Source: Ichthyophis bannanicus (Eukaryota > Chordata > Amphibia > Gymnophiona > Ichthyophiidae). From it: a stretch of DNA of 64,000 bases. The position numbers were made by a program, and so were the translations under genes. Within the stretch, counting starts at the first letter, position 1. Each line of letters begins with the position of its first letter. Location of the stretch: positions 159,067,532-159,131,531 of the forward strand of contig CM066041.1 in NCBI GenBank assembly GCA_033557465.1, in the 5' to 3' direction. Below the pieces are notes generated by a model. That model had not been told where the DNA came from and did no database searches. It worked only from the letters and a program-made list of their open reading frames with translations. This document shows, one piece after another, positions 34,104-43,940 of this stretch.

Positions 34104-34843
34104 AATACCCGGAGTCAGGCAAAGATTCAAGCCGGTTTAATGTGCACAGACTCAGATTGCAGTAGCATTCAAAATAGTCTGAGCCCAGAGCTCAGAAAAA
34201 TGACAGTTTATATACTTTTCTTCTCCAGTCTAATACAGGCAAAACTCCTCATTGGCTACTTACTCTCATCCAATAGACATCTCTGACCGGGCCCAGGACT
34301 CGCTCCCCCTGCTTGGGTCACACTAGCCACGGGTCAGCAATTAGACATAACACTAAACATAATACTTTTACTACAGTATATTTTGCTACTTCTGCAAAGA
34401 TAGTGGAAGGCATATCAGAAGCATTCTTAACAAAAGCAAAACAAAGTGAGGCCAAACATAGCAAGGCTAAGACGTATCTCCAGCCTTGGCTCAAAACACT
34501 AAACAATCTTCATAATGCTAGACAAAATATTCTTACACTGTTCAGCTTCTCTGCTATATTTTCATCCTAATTACGAGGTCAGTGCACATCTAGCAAAGAT
34601 ACAGTGGAGGACATTCCTACTAAAGCAGACATCTGGCTTACCTAAACAATAAACAGTAAAAGTTTTAATTCTCTTATCTCCAAGAGAGCAGAACATGTTG
34701 TTATCAAACCAGAATGGAACAGTATTTCTTTCTAACAGCTAACAGCATTCTGCAATTTTCCAAAATCAGCAATAACATTTTAAAATAGGAAAAAAGGGCT
34801 TTCAGACCTAGCTCTGCTACATACTAGGCCATCGCCTATCACA
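34104..34843 (-). repeat. ERV2 5' LTR, lacking its last ~28 nt
   Basis: Identical to the 3' LTR except for two substitutions and a 3-bp indel (near 34700). At the U5 end it stops after ...CCGGGTATT, where the 3' LTR and the ERV1 LTR continue 28-32 nt to a CA terminus. Confidence 0.9.
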
Positions 34844-34847
34844 GTAT
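34844..34847. repeat. ERV2 target-site duplication, right copy
   Basis: gtat, matching 27942-27945. Confidence 0.85.
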
Positions 34848-35890
34848 TGGTTCTTAGGCTCCTGTGCTGGTTCTGTAGAGGTAGCAGTCTGCTGTACCAG
34901 ACGTGTGAGGAGCTGGAGTATGGCCTCTGATGTTCTAGCCTCAGCAGCACACTCTGACTGTGTTCTCCTGGAGGAGGCATCTAAGGAGGAAGAGGCTGAG
35001 CTGGATGAGCGCTGTCTCTTGCGATGAGAATGATGCCATCTCTTGTTGCCTTTAGACTTGCGCTTGTGGTGTGTGTTGGAGCCGCCGTCCCGGTCGGCTC
35101 TGGGCCCGCTGTTGCTGTATGAGCTGCTGCAGCGTCTTATTTTGTGCCTATTGGAGCCGTGGGCTTGATCCGTGCTCCTGCCTGTGCTTGCTGCAGATCC
35201 GCTCCGACGGCTTTTCTCTCTTCCACGCCGGCTTGAACGCGAGGGGGATTCCCTGCATCGGCACGGGCTGGAAACGTCATAGGTCCCCTGTAGTGGGGAC
35301 TCCCCGCACCGACGTGGAGAGTCAGAGACATCGGGGCGGGTAGAAGGGTTCCCTCTGCTTGGGTGGGCGGAGCTAGGAGACACCTGGCAGGCAGAGCCAA
35401 TGAGAGGCCGGAGGGTGGAGCTATTCTGGGCCACGATGCTGGCGCCATCTTGCCCGGCCGCCGATGCTTCAGGGGCACTGGAAACAGCCGCGTGAGCCAG
35501 TGTACTCACCGAAGACACTTCGTGGGCTTGCGAGGAGTTGAGGAGCAGCTCAGAACGGCCGGGGATGGAGGCCCTGCAGGGCGCATCCCGTGCCGGAGCA
35601 GAAACCACATCTAGCAGCTCTTTGTCGGCTGATTTGGATGCAGACTTCTTTTTTGAGCCTTTCTTCTTGGCGGCAGAGGGGTCCTTGGACGTGGAACCGG
35701 AGTCCGGTGTGGATGCGAGGTAGTCCTTGAGAGCATGTCCCCTGTGCTTTATGGCCCTGGGGGACATCCTGGAGCAGGCGGCACAGTCCTCGACATTGTG
35801 AGATGCTCCTAGGCAGCGAATGCAGCAACGGTGAGTATCAGTAGAGTTCATCTTGCGGCTGCATTGTGGGCATTTTTTGAATCCCGGCAT
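34844..35890 (-). CDS. DIRS3 gag-like ORF, 5' part (before the ERV)
   Basis: 349 codons from ATG at 35890, open to the ERV. The N-terminus has paired Cys/His motifs (CPQCSRKM; HRCCIRCLGASH; CAACSRM) that probably bind zinc. A Lys-rich stretch and a Ser/Arg-rich middle follow. The last codons, around 34846, are interrupted by the LTR, and the frame continues unchanged at 27944. The Cys/His module recurs in the gag at 56814 but not in DIRS1, 2 or 4. Confidence 0.82.
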
Positions 35891-35954
35891 TGTAGTAGAT
35901 GAGAATTTCTGTAGATTCTTTCAGAGAGAGCTGAATATCCGTCTTGAGGCAAGG

Positions 35955-36110
35955 CGGAAGAAAAAGAACTGGTCTGGCTAGGGGCGGGCTGGGGAGGTGG
36001 GGCCACTCGCACATGCTCAGAAACTCTGAGCTCTAGAGAGCACTTCCGTCACGGCGCCGTCGGATGACGTCACCAGGTGTGGCTGACACATCCTGCTTGT
36101 CCAAGGAGAA
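35955..36110. repeat. DIRS3 right inverted terminal repeat
   Basis: Complementary to the left repeat through 'tctggctaggggcgggctgggg', 'gagctctagagagcacttccgt' and 'gatgacgtcaccaggtgtggctga'. Its end (ccttgtccaaggagaa region) is complementary to the second half of the internal region. Confidence 0.88.
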
Positions 36111-37281
36111 GGAGAAGGAGAAGAGAGCAGCTAAGGAGAACAAGTCATCTTATTTCGGAAGAAATCCAAAATGTAATTGAGTTACCGATTGCCAGTACAT
36201 TTTACTTCTGGTGAAGGTGCGTTAAGTGCAACTATATTTATTAAACACTCGTATTTATTGTTGAAATATTGTTTGTTTATGTTAGGTGTCCAATTTACAC
36301 CTGTAAGCTGAATTGCACTATTTATAAAAGTGACCAACCATCCCATATTATACGGGACAGTCCCGTATTTTAAGGGTTTGTCCCTGGAATTGTATTACCT
36401 CAGTCAAGACACCTAAATGTCCCCTATTTTAAGACATGTGTCCCACTCGTACACTCCTCACACATTCGTACCAGTGGACTTCTCCACTCCAGCTGAAATT
36501 TTCAAAGGGAGACTCTATTTATATGAGACTATTTCCATTAGAGATACTGAAACATATACAGTACACATATATGCACTCCATTGTTCTTCAGTCACACACA
36601 CATGCATTTATCCACCCCCCAAATCAGGTACACACATGCACACTAGCACTTTTCAGACCACAGATTCTGACTGTCTACTGGTGCTGTGTTGCTTCTGCAC
36701 TTCTCTACTTCAATGCCTCCAGTTCTTGCTTTTGCTACCAGTTGTTTTCTCAGTCTGCAATAGCCTCCTTATACTTTACCCTCTCTTGGCAACCCCACTG
36801 AGAAACCCATTTATACCACTGACTTTCTCCCAGACCTTGTGCAGAAAATCAGCCCACCCTTCCAGTGACTAGTGCAGTCTTTCCATTGGCCGGAACCTAC
36901 CACTTACTCTGAACAGTGAGGGAGGAGCATTGGCGAGCTGTACAGCTAAACAACAACAAACAAAAAAAATACCCAGACAATTTAGACATCATTCTAAGAC
37001 AGCTATTTTACAAAGTTGTAGAAATCTACAATAATTTAGATGGCTGGCAATCCTAAATTCCCGAGTTCTCAGCACATCTGACAAATCTGGCTCTGCTTCC
37101 TCCCAAGGACCCAGGCAACCATCAGTAGACAAAGCCAGACAACAGGCTGCAGCAGACACAGCCAGTCAATAGGGAGCAGGGGGAGGTGGGAGCAATAGCT
37201 AGGATACAGAAACCTTCCTTTCTGCCTTGTCCTGCAGCTCTGGAGTATGGTGAGGTTTTGTGTTGCAGATATGCAGAGATA
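36111..37281. other. Spacer, no gene recognised
   Basis: Open frames at 36417-36872 are T/C-rich and lack domains. Around 36340-36400 'cccgtattttaaggg' is a short inverted motif. Nothing else is recognised. Confidence 0.5.
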
Positions 37282-37283
37282 TA

Positions 37284-37324
<41 letters not shown>
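37282..37324. repeat. (AC)n microsatellite
   Basis: About 20 AC units, ending directly at the small inverted-repeat element that follows. Confidence 0.95.
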
Positions 37325-37326
<2 letters not shown>

Positions 37327-37519
37327 TGGCCCAAAAAAAGTGAGAACATCTCGTAAATTACAAGCTTAAACAGTTTACTTATTTACCTTTTTTAGCTATA
37401 TAATGTCTTTATTTCGACAATTTCCGGTCACCATCTTTTTTTTTAATCGTTTACATCTGTCTTTTTGACTTTTTAAATAAACGTATATGCTACGAGATGT
37501 TCTCACTTTTTTTGTGCGT
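37327..37519. mobile_element. Small inverted-repeat element (MITE)
   Basis: Perfect terminal repeat of 24 bp: caaaaaaagtgagaacatct at 37332 and its complement ending at 37514. The outer flanks are also inverted, (AC)n on the left and (GT)n on the right. There is no coding capacity. The ends resemble mariner-type repeats (GTGGCCCAAAAAAAGTG), but the class is not certain. Confidence 0.78.
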
Positions 37520-37682
37520 GTGTGTGTGTGGTGTCTAATCCTGGGGCCAACATCAGTATCACAGTCACTGGTCAGATTTTGTTGATTCTGTCGTCTGTGT
37601 AGGGTGTGTGTTTCTATTTTGTCTTTAGACGTGTGATAAGGAAGCTTATCATAGCTCAGGTAGGAGCTATAGAAAAGATGAT

Positions 37683-38594
37683 GTGACTCTGAACAAGCAA
37701 CCTGTCAGTTCTGGTAGAAGCAAGAAAACAGAGTTTTCACATAAAAGACTACCAGTCCCAGAATGCACCAGGTTTCCAGCAGCCATGAGAGGGGCTGAAG
37801 TGAGAAAATGTGTGTGCAATCAAGAGAGCTATGAGGTAATCCCTAAGCACTCATCTCAAAGGGCAGGGCCTGATTCAACACAGCTGCGTTGTGTTAGGGA
37901 GGAGCACACATTAGGAAAGAATAAGAATAGAGCTTATTCTTCAGATAACAGCTTCAAGAACAGTTTCAGCAAAAGCTTCAGGAAGAGATACAGAGACAGC
38001 AACGGCTACAAGCTCAAGCACCAGTATCACCTGGAGAAACAGAAGCCAAGCCAAGCGGATAGAGAAAGAAGGAAACTCTCTGGAAGGAAGAGGAGAAAGC
38101 CCATTGGATGGTTTGGGAGAGTCCAAGGCAGTACCCATACTGGGAGGTATTCCAAATGCCAGCAGAGTCCATTGGACTGGATTCAGCCAGAGGAATGGAG
38201 TGGCAGAGATAGGAATCACCAGTGGCTACCTGGAAGAGAGAAGACTGCATGTGGAAGGGACTTTCAGACCAAGGCCAGAAGGTATGTGAGAGGAGATCCA
38301 GTGTCCAGGGATCAAGATTGGAAGGCTGGACATCAGAATTGGATTACATACTGGCCAGGCTGTACAGAGAGGAATAATGATAGCATGAGAGGCTCAGGTA
38401 TGAACACTGATCCAGACCCTATCTATAATAGAGAATGGCAGCAAGGGAATAAGCATTCTCATGATAGTGCCTTAATGAAAGACTCGTCTGTGCCAATGTA
38501 TGATAGTGACCCTATGCTGATTGATGAAGGGGGAGATACAGCAGATGAAAGTACAGTTTACATGGACTGTTCTCTATCTAATTGCTATTGCTAG
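37683..38594 (+). CDS. Unrecognised 303-codon ORF
   Basis: Open frame rich in Arg, Lys, Ser, Asp and Trp, with an acidic C-terminus. I recognise no domain. A second frame over 37960-38060 reads as a Gln/Glu-rich coiled coil (LQEQFQQKLQEEIQRQQRLQ) and continues in pieces, interrupted by stops, as a protein-like sequence. The true product may therefore be in that frame and the long ORF a by-product. It is probably part of an unclassified repeat. A ZNF143-like sequence (actaccagtcccagaatgca) lies at 37749-37768. Confidence 0.35.
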   Translation: MTLNKQPVSSGRSKKTEFSHKRLPVPECTRFPAAMRGAEVRKCVCNQESYEVIPKHSSQRAGPDSTQLRCVREEHTLGKNKNRAYSSDNSFKNSFSKSFRKRYRDSNGYKLKHQYHLEKQKPSQADRERRKLSGRKRRKPIGWFGRVQGSTHTGRYSKCQQSPLDWIQPEEWSGRDRNHQWLPGREKTACGRDFQTKARRYVRGDPVSRDQDWKAGHQNWITYWPGCTERNNDSMRGSGMNTDPDPIYNREWQQGNKHSHDSALMKDSSVPMYDSDPMLIDEGGDTADESTVYMDCSLSNCYC

Positions 38595-39185
38595 CTTTCT
38601 GTGAGCAAACACATCAGCCATCACAAAGAAACCTAACTTTGTTCTTTATTTCCACTGCAAACAGCTCTTAAAGCAGGATTTGGGTTCACACAGTAGCAGC
38701 CAGCCAGCTAAAGGCTTACAGCTGGTCAATTGATAGTAATTAAAGCTGCACCTGATTGTGTGTGTGAGCAAGGGAGAATCACTGCTGGGATCTGCCTGGA
38801 AAATAAGCAGAAGTTAACCTAACAAGCAAAGTTTATTTATTTCTTTGTGCCTTTGTATTTGGTAATTTATTTGCTAAGAAAACATTAGCTAATTGCCTGA
38901 CAAGCTGAAGGTTGTTTTCTGGTTTACTTTGTGACCTTTTTGTTATCCATTTAAACACTGCAAGCAAGTAACCTCATTTATATTGCTATCAAGCATACAT
39001 GTGCTGGGTGAATTAAACCCCATCAATAAAAGAAGTATTTTATTGGCCTTACCACTTGGTTTCACAACTCAATTATTGTCATCAGCTGTGTTTGGGAGTG
39101 AATGAACTACAATACCCACAATACCTTGCAAGAATCATATGAATATATGCATCGTCAAGATTGTGTAAGTTCTCACCCTAGGCAG
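38595..39185. other. Spacer, possible promoter-like motif
   Basis: AT rich. 'ctacaatacccacaataccttgc' near 39108 resembles a ZNF143 site, about 100 bp before the hAT transposase start. No gene. Confidence 0.4.
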
Positions 39186-39214
39186 CCGTCTGACAGACGT
39201 TATTTTCATTTCAA

Positions 39215-39910
39215 AATGCCAAAAAGGAAAGTGTGCTTTTAATGATCAACTACAAAATGAATACCCATTCATTAGGAAACATTCTGGTGATAGCACAGTG
39301 TTTTGTAACAAATGCCGGTCTTCCTTTTCAATCGCACATGCAGGCAAGGGTAATATTGTTCAGCACCTAAGGACGGACAAACACAAGACAGCAGATGCTT
39401 CTTCAAGAAGAACTATGACTTCTTTTTTTAAGAAGTCAAACTTTTGATGAGAAAACTCAGTCACTGGCTACAACTGAAAATACATGGGCTTATCACTGTG
39501 TTGTCCACAACCACTCTCTTCACTCTGATCAGACTGTACTTCAAAGCTGCTGAAAAAAATATTTTGATGAAAAATACACTTGTGAGCAAACCAAAACTGA
39601 AGCAATTGCCTGTGATGTTTTCAAATCTGACTCTATTGATTCCCTCAAGAGAGACCTTTCTGAGACAAGGTTTTTTTTTTTAACAGTTTTTTGTGATTGC
39701 TCAAAACTTGGAAGCATTAAAGTGTGCCCAGGTACTTTCTTCCTGAGAAAGGGGCTCAGGTAAAAGTTTTTATGTCCATGAAATTAAAGATGAAACCTCA
39801 GACATTCTTTCCAAGTGCATTCTTGATACAGCTGAGTCCACTAGGATAAAATCCAAAGTTATGGCTTTATGCGCTGACAATACCAATAGCAATTTTGGTG
39901 GGGCCGCTAG
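39215..39910 (+). pseudogene. hAT transposase, N-terminal part
   Basis: Plus-strand reading shows a zinc-finger module (FCNKCRSSFSIAHAGKGN then HLRTDKHK), followed by TMTSFFKKS and the hAT-type segment WAYHCVVHNHS. A further piece reads SKVMALCADNTNSNFGG, containing the catalytic-core Asp region. Frames are broken by several indels. The piece ends where the BovB LINE begins. Confidence 0.78.
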
Positions 39911-40735
39911 GAGGGATTGTTGTTGTTAAGTGCCGTTGAGTTGGCGTCAACTCATGGCGACCCTCTGGATAGTTGTCCTAAACTGTGTTCAGTCAGGCAG
40001 CTCATCGTTTTTGATAGAGTGGCACCCATAGCTGCTGTTACTGAATTGATCCACCTCATTGTTGGCCTTCCTCTTTTGCGCTGACTTACCTTGCCAAACA
40101 TGATGTCCTTCTCTAATAATCTCTCTCTTCTCATGATGTGTCCAAAGTATGAAAGTCAAAGTCTTGTTATCTGAGCTTCTAAAGAAAGCTTAAGTTTGAT
40201 CTTCTCTAGTACTGACTGGTTTGTTCTTTGGGCAGTCCATGGTATACACAGTATTTGTCGCCAGCACCATAATTCAAAGGCATCAATTTTCTTGACGTTA
40301 TTGAAAATACCATGGCTTGAACAAGTCGAATCTTTGTATGGAGAGAGACATCTCTGTTCTTGAGAATCTTGTCAAGGTCCTTCATAGCCATTCTGCCAAG
40401 AGCAATGCGTTATCTGATTTCTTGACGGCTTGTCATTTCTTTATTGATAGTTGATCCAAGTAGGTTAAAGTTGTCAACTATTTCAATTTCTTCTCCATCA
40501 ACGATGAACTTATTGATTTTTCCAGCTGTCAGGATCTTTGTCTTTTTCACATTAAGGTGCAGGCCCATTTTAAGACTATGTTCCTTGATCTTGAAAAGCA
40601 AATTTTCAGATCGTCTTTACTTTCAGTCAGTAATGTGGTATCATCAGTACAGTGAAGGTTGTTGACAAGTCTTCCACCAATCTTCACACCTTGGTTGTCT
40701 TTAGTAACAATATTTTTTACAAGCTGCAAAAAGAT
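39911..40735 (-). mobile_element. BovB/RTE-like LINE 3' fragment
   Basis: Minus-strand pieces: GLHLNVKKTKILTAGKINKF (about 40570), KDLDKILKNRDVSLHTKIRLVQAMVF (about 40380-40310) and KRGRPTMRWINSVTAAMG (about 40080). These are the C-terminal part of a BovB-type reverse transcriptase. The left edge 'ttgttgttaagtgccgttgagttggcgt' is the common 3' end of this LINE type. It sits inside the hAT gene. Confidence 0.82.
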
Positions 40736-41370
40736 TTAGAAGTAATTTAAATTAGTGTAAACTGTGCAGCTCACAATTGTATCAGCACTGCTGCCGAATG
40801 CCTGCCATTTGGCATGGAAGTTATTTTTGAAAAGATATTCAGACATTTTCACATCTATAGAGTGAGAATTTAAGAACTTAAAGAGAGATGTGTGATTTTG
40901 TTGAGACTGGAGTAAAAAAAGCTCCTCGGATACAGTAACATTAGGTGGCTTGCTTTACTACAAGCTGTAGAGAGGTTAATTAAAATATTCCAACCTGTGA
41001 AATCATATTTTCTGAGTCAGGAAAAATGCCCAGTTAACAAAAGCTTTTTTTGAGAATCAATCAGCAGAAGTTTGATTGTACTTTCTGCACAGTCAGGCAG
41101 TGACTTTCCAAAATGCGTCTTTAAAAATCGAGTTTCAAAAAATCTCAATGATAGAGGTGGCTGGAGTAATCGGTGACCTTAGAGACAATAACTAGGAAGA
41201 ATGAAGTGTTTTTGCCTCCAACAATCAGAAAGAAGATAAAAGATCTTGAAGAGGGCAGCATTGATGAAGCAGATTTCAAGCAATCTGTGTCATCTTTCTA
41301 CACCACTTGCATTGATTACTTGGATCAATGGATCACTCACTTTCAGGAGACTGGGAAATAACAGTGGACT
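40736..41370 (+). pseudogene. hAT transposase, middle part
   Basis: Plus strand, several frames: VHNCISTAAECLPFGMEVIF, RWLALLQAVERLIKIFQPVK and SYFLSQEKCPVNK, then 41173-41361 (DEADFKQSVSSFYTTCIDYLDQW). This order is typical of the hAT core with its helical insertion. Confidence 0.78.
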
Positions 41371-41394
41371 CTCCTACAAAAATAACCAGAGTGG

Positions 41395-42140
41395 TGTGAG
41401 CTAGAATTGTCTTTAGAATACATTTTATTTTAACAAAATTTTGATATACTGTTTTTCTATGAGACAAAACAGTTTACATGGAATGGATACAGTGAACGAT
41501 TATTTGAACATTATGAACATCTTGAACAATTTGGACAGAACAAAGAACAGTGAACATCTTTTAGAAAGCGCAATAAGTTGGAGTTTAGGCATTTGTAAAA
41601 ACTATATACATTGTGGAGTAGGGGTTGGGGAGCACGAGGGGTGGAGGGATGTGGGAGCTATTATGGGGGTGGGGTGGGGGATATTGTGCTTGTTTGCGTG
41701 TGATCATTTTGTTTTGTAATTGGTTGGTATTCATTGCCAAAATGTTCCTGGAAAAGATGGGTCTTTAGCATTTTGCAAAAGCCTGTGGTTGATTTGATGT
41801 TTTGAATTGAGAAGGGTAGTGAATTCCAGAGGGTGGGGACGTGAATGCTCTTAGTCATGTGGCTTGTTTGCTTTTGCAAATTTGCAGTGGGAGATTGAGG
41901 AGGTTTTGAGTTCTTTCTTCTTGGTCTGTCAGGGTTCAAAGTGTGGATTAACGTTTACAGGTGCTCTGAAGATTGTTTATCTTGTGGATGATGGTTAGGA
42001 CTCTATATTGATCCTTGAGCTGATGGAAAGCCAGTGGAGGAGGAGAGTAATGTGGGTTCGCCTTGAGGCTTGGAATACCCGACCTAGAGTCAGTAATAAA
42101 TGATACCGAACTGTTTGATAAGTTCTCTTGTCTTATGTCA
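41395..42140 (-). mobile_element. L2-like LINE 3' end
   Basis: Minus-strand readings HVPTLWNSLPFSIQNIKST and FCKMLKTHLFQ (41840-41740) are the conserved L2 C-terminus. 42145-41948 continues upstream (YRVLTIIHKINNLQ). The 3' tail (aaacagtttacatgg, about 41466) matches other L2 tails here. Confidence 0.8.
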
Positions 42141-42440
42141 TTCATTCATTCATTTATTTAATTTAACATTTCTTATATACCGCCTTTCATAATAACAAGG
42201 CGGTTTACATTGAACAAACTGAAAATTACATTGAACAGGGCATTATAAAACTTGGAGATAACTATTTTACAGGGAACATGGGCAATGGAGGGTTAAATGG
42301 CTTGCCCAAGACCACAAGGAGCACCTGTGGGACTAGAAACCCCAGTCCTTCCGTCCCAAGGTTGCTGTCCTCTAGTGGGATTTGAACCCCCGGCCTGAGA
42401 TACCTTGCCCCAACCACTAGGCCACTCCTCCTCCATTTGT
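42141..42440 (-). mobile_element. tRNA-derived SINE, copy B
   Basis: Same structure as copy A, with box-A- and box-B-like motifs at its right end on the minus strand and the LINE-like tail at its left. Confidence 0.82.
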
Positions 42441-42545
42441 TTCTGAAGAAAAGGTTCAATGGGGAAAAAAAAGCAGACCTCCATGGTTAACAAAAAATGG
42501 AAGGAAGTGTTTGGACACCTCAAAAGTAATGAGGTACCATATAAA

Positions 42546-42680
42546 AATTATTTATTTGTGCTTATTTACCGCCTTTCGTGAATCAAAGCGGTTTACAAGG
42601 AACTATAAACTGGAAGTGTTACATTTAACAGAGTTGACATAATTAACAGGATAAACTGGTAACAGTTTTTACAAATAAAA
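42546..42680 (-). mobile_element. Short LINE/SINE tail fragment
   Basis: 'tatttaccgcctttcgtgaatcaaagcggtttacaagg' is the common 3' tail of the L2/SINE families of this genome, here without a body. Confidence 0.6.
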
Positions 42681-42684
42681 AATT

Positions 42685-42895
42685 ATGAATTGTTTTGTAT
42701 GTTTGCCAGGTTCCAGTACTCCAACTGAAAGGTGCTTTTCAATCATGAGCAATGTGTGGTCTACAGAAAAAAACCCAACTGCATGCAGAGACTCACAAAT
42801 GTCTAATGACTGAAAAGTACAAGTTTGAGTTGAGTTGCCCAGAATTATTTTAATTATCTTAATGGAAATGTTGCTATTTTGAATAAAAATCACTC
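42685..42895 (+). pseudogene. hAT transposase, C-terminal dimerisation domain
   Basis: Reads LPGSSTPTERCFSIMSNVWS on the plus strand, the hAT family C-terminal signature (S.P.ER.FS). The Ala/Ser and Glu-Arg core is present. It decays after about 42800. Confidence 0.8.
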
Positions 42896-42899
42896 TTAT

Positions 42900-43940
42900 A
42901 AGAACATAAGATATGTCATACTGGATCAGACCAAGGTCCATCAAACCCAGTATCCTGTTTCCAACAGTGGCCAATCTAGGTCATACGTACCTAGCAGTAT
43001 CCCCAAGAGACAGTTTCCACAATGCTTGTATTGGGTCAAGCAGTGATATCCTGGGTCCCTTTTTAATAATGGTTTATGGACCTTTCCTCCAGAAACTTGT
43101 CCAAACCTTTTTTTAAACCCAGCTACACTAACAGCCTTTACTACATCCTCCGGTAACAAATTCCAGAGTTTGATTACATGTTGAGTGAAAAAATATTTTC
43201 TCTTATTTTGTCTTAAATAGTTTACCCTGTAGCTTCATTACATGTCCCCTAGTCTTTCTATATTCTGATAGCGTAAACAATCAATCTACGTTTACCCGTT
43301 CCACTCCATTCATTAATTTATAGACCTCTATCATATCTCCCCTCAGCCGTCTCTTTTCCAGGTTGAAGAGCCCTAACCTTTGTAGCCTCTCTTCATAGGA
43401 GTATCCTTCCATCCCCTTTACCATTTTGGTGGCTCTTCTCGGTATCTTTTCTGATAACGCTATATCCTTTTTAAGATACAGCGACCAGAATTGCACACAA
43501 TATTCAAAGTGCGGTCGTACCATGGAATGATACAGAGGCATTATAATATCCTTTGTTTTATTTTACATTCCTTTCCTTATGATACCTAGCATTCTATTTG
43601 CTTTCTTGGCCGCTGCTGCACACTGGACGGAGGGTTTTAACATGTTATCCACAATGGCTCCTAAATCTTTTTCCTGGGTGGTGGTTCCCAATGTGGAACC
43701 TTGCATTGTGTAACCATAGTGTGGGTTATTCTTTCCTAGGTGCATAACTTTGCACTTGTCCACATTAAATTTCACCTGCCATTTGGATGCCAGTCTTCCA
43801 ATTTATCCAGATCCTCCTGCAGTTTTTCACATTCCTCTTGTGTTTTAACAACTTTAAACAGTTTTGTCTCATCTGCAAATTTGATAACCTCACTAGTTAT
43901 TCCCTTTTCCAGGTCAAGTACAAGTAGGCTTGATTAGCAC
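42900..43940 (-). mobile_element. CR1-like LINE, 3' kilobase, copy B
   Basis: ORF2 C-terminus on the minus strand: KFNVDKCKVMHLGKNN (about 43770), KDLGAIVDNMLKPSVQC, then LYHSMVRPHFEYCVQFWS (about 43530) and LEKRRLRGDMIEVYKLMNG (about 43370). This is the CR1/L2-clade C-terminal region. The 3' UTR runs to 42900 and matches copy A. Stops and a frameshift near 43560 make it a pseudogene. Confidence 0.85.

Larger units (their letters stand above)
27946..34843 (-). mobile_element. ERV2: defective provirus inserted in DIRS3 gag
   Basis: Two LTRs in minus orientation, PBS and PPT in place, and a 4-bp target duplication. The internal region has RT, an integrase C-terminus and env ends, but gag, protease, RNase H, the integrase core and most of env are missing or unrecognisable. 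It is the same family as the ERV at 1-2070, judged by LTR ends and env tail. The two LTRs differ at only about two substitutions and one 3-bp indel over 740 bp, apart from 28 nt at one terminus. Confidence 0.93.
22874..36110 (-). mobile_element. DIRS3: best-preserved DIRS element, interrupted by an ERV
   Basis: Native length is about 6.3 kb after removing the ERV (27946-34843 plus one 4-bp duplication). Minus-strand order: gag (35890 to 26735), RT, RNase H, methyltransferase-like, tyrosine recombinase (to 23725), then internal complementary region and left terminus. It belongs to a different subfamily from DIRS1, 2 and 4, with a Cys/His-rich gag N-terminus. Visible lesions are few: a gag frameshift near 27170, TGA at 26402-26404, a frameshift near 25550 and TAG at 24433-24435. 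Confidence 0.93.
39186..42895 (+). mobile_element. hAT transposon (ZBED-type), decayed and multiply interrupted
   Basis: Transposase pieces in order on the plus strand: BED finger and N-terminus (39215-39910), middle (40736-41370) and C-terminal dimerisation domain (42685-42790). They are separated by a BovB LINE, an L2 LINE, a SINE and a short LINE tail. The terminal repeats were not identified, so the limits are approximate. Confidence 0.75.

Noticed and set aside
27946..34843. ERV boundary at 27974 (end of strict LTR identity)
   Set aside because: That boundary gives no target duplication and breaks the gag frame; 27946 gives a CA end, a 4-bp duplication and frame continuity.
35071..35343. 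Cys-rich plus-strand frame
   Set aside because: Antisense shadow of the DIRS3 gag Ser/Arg-rich region.
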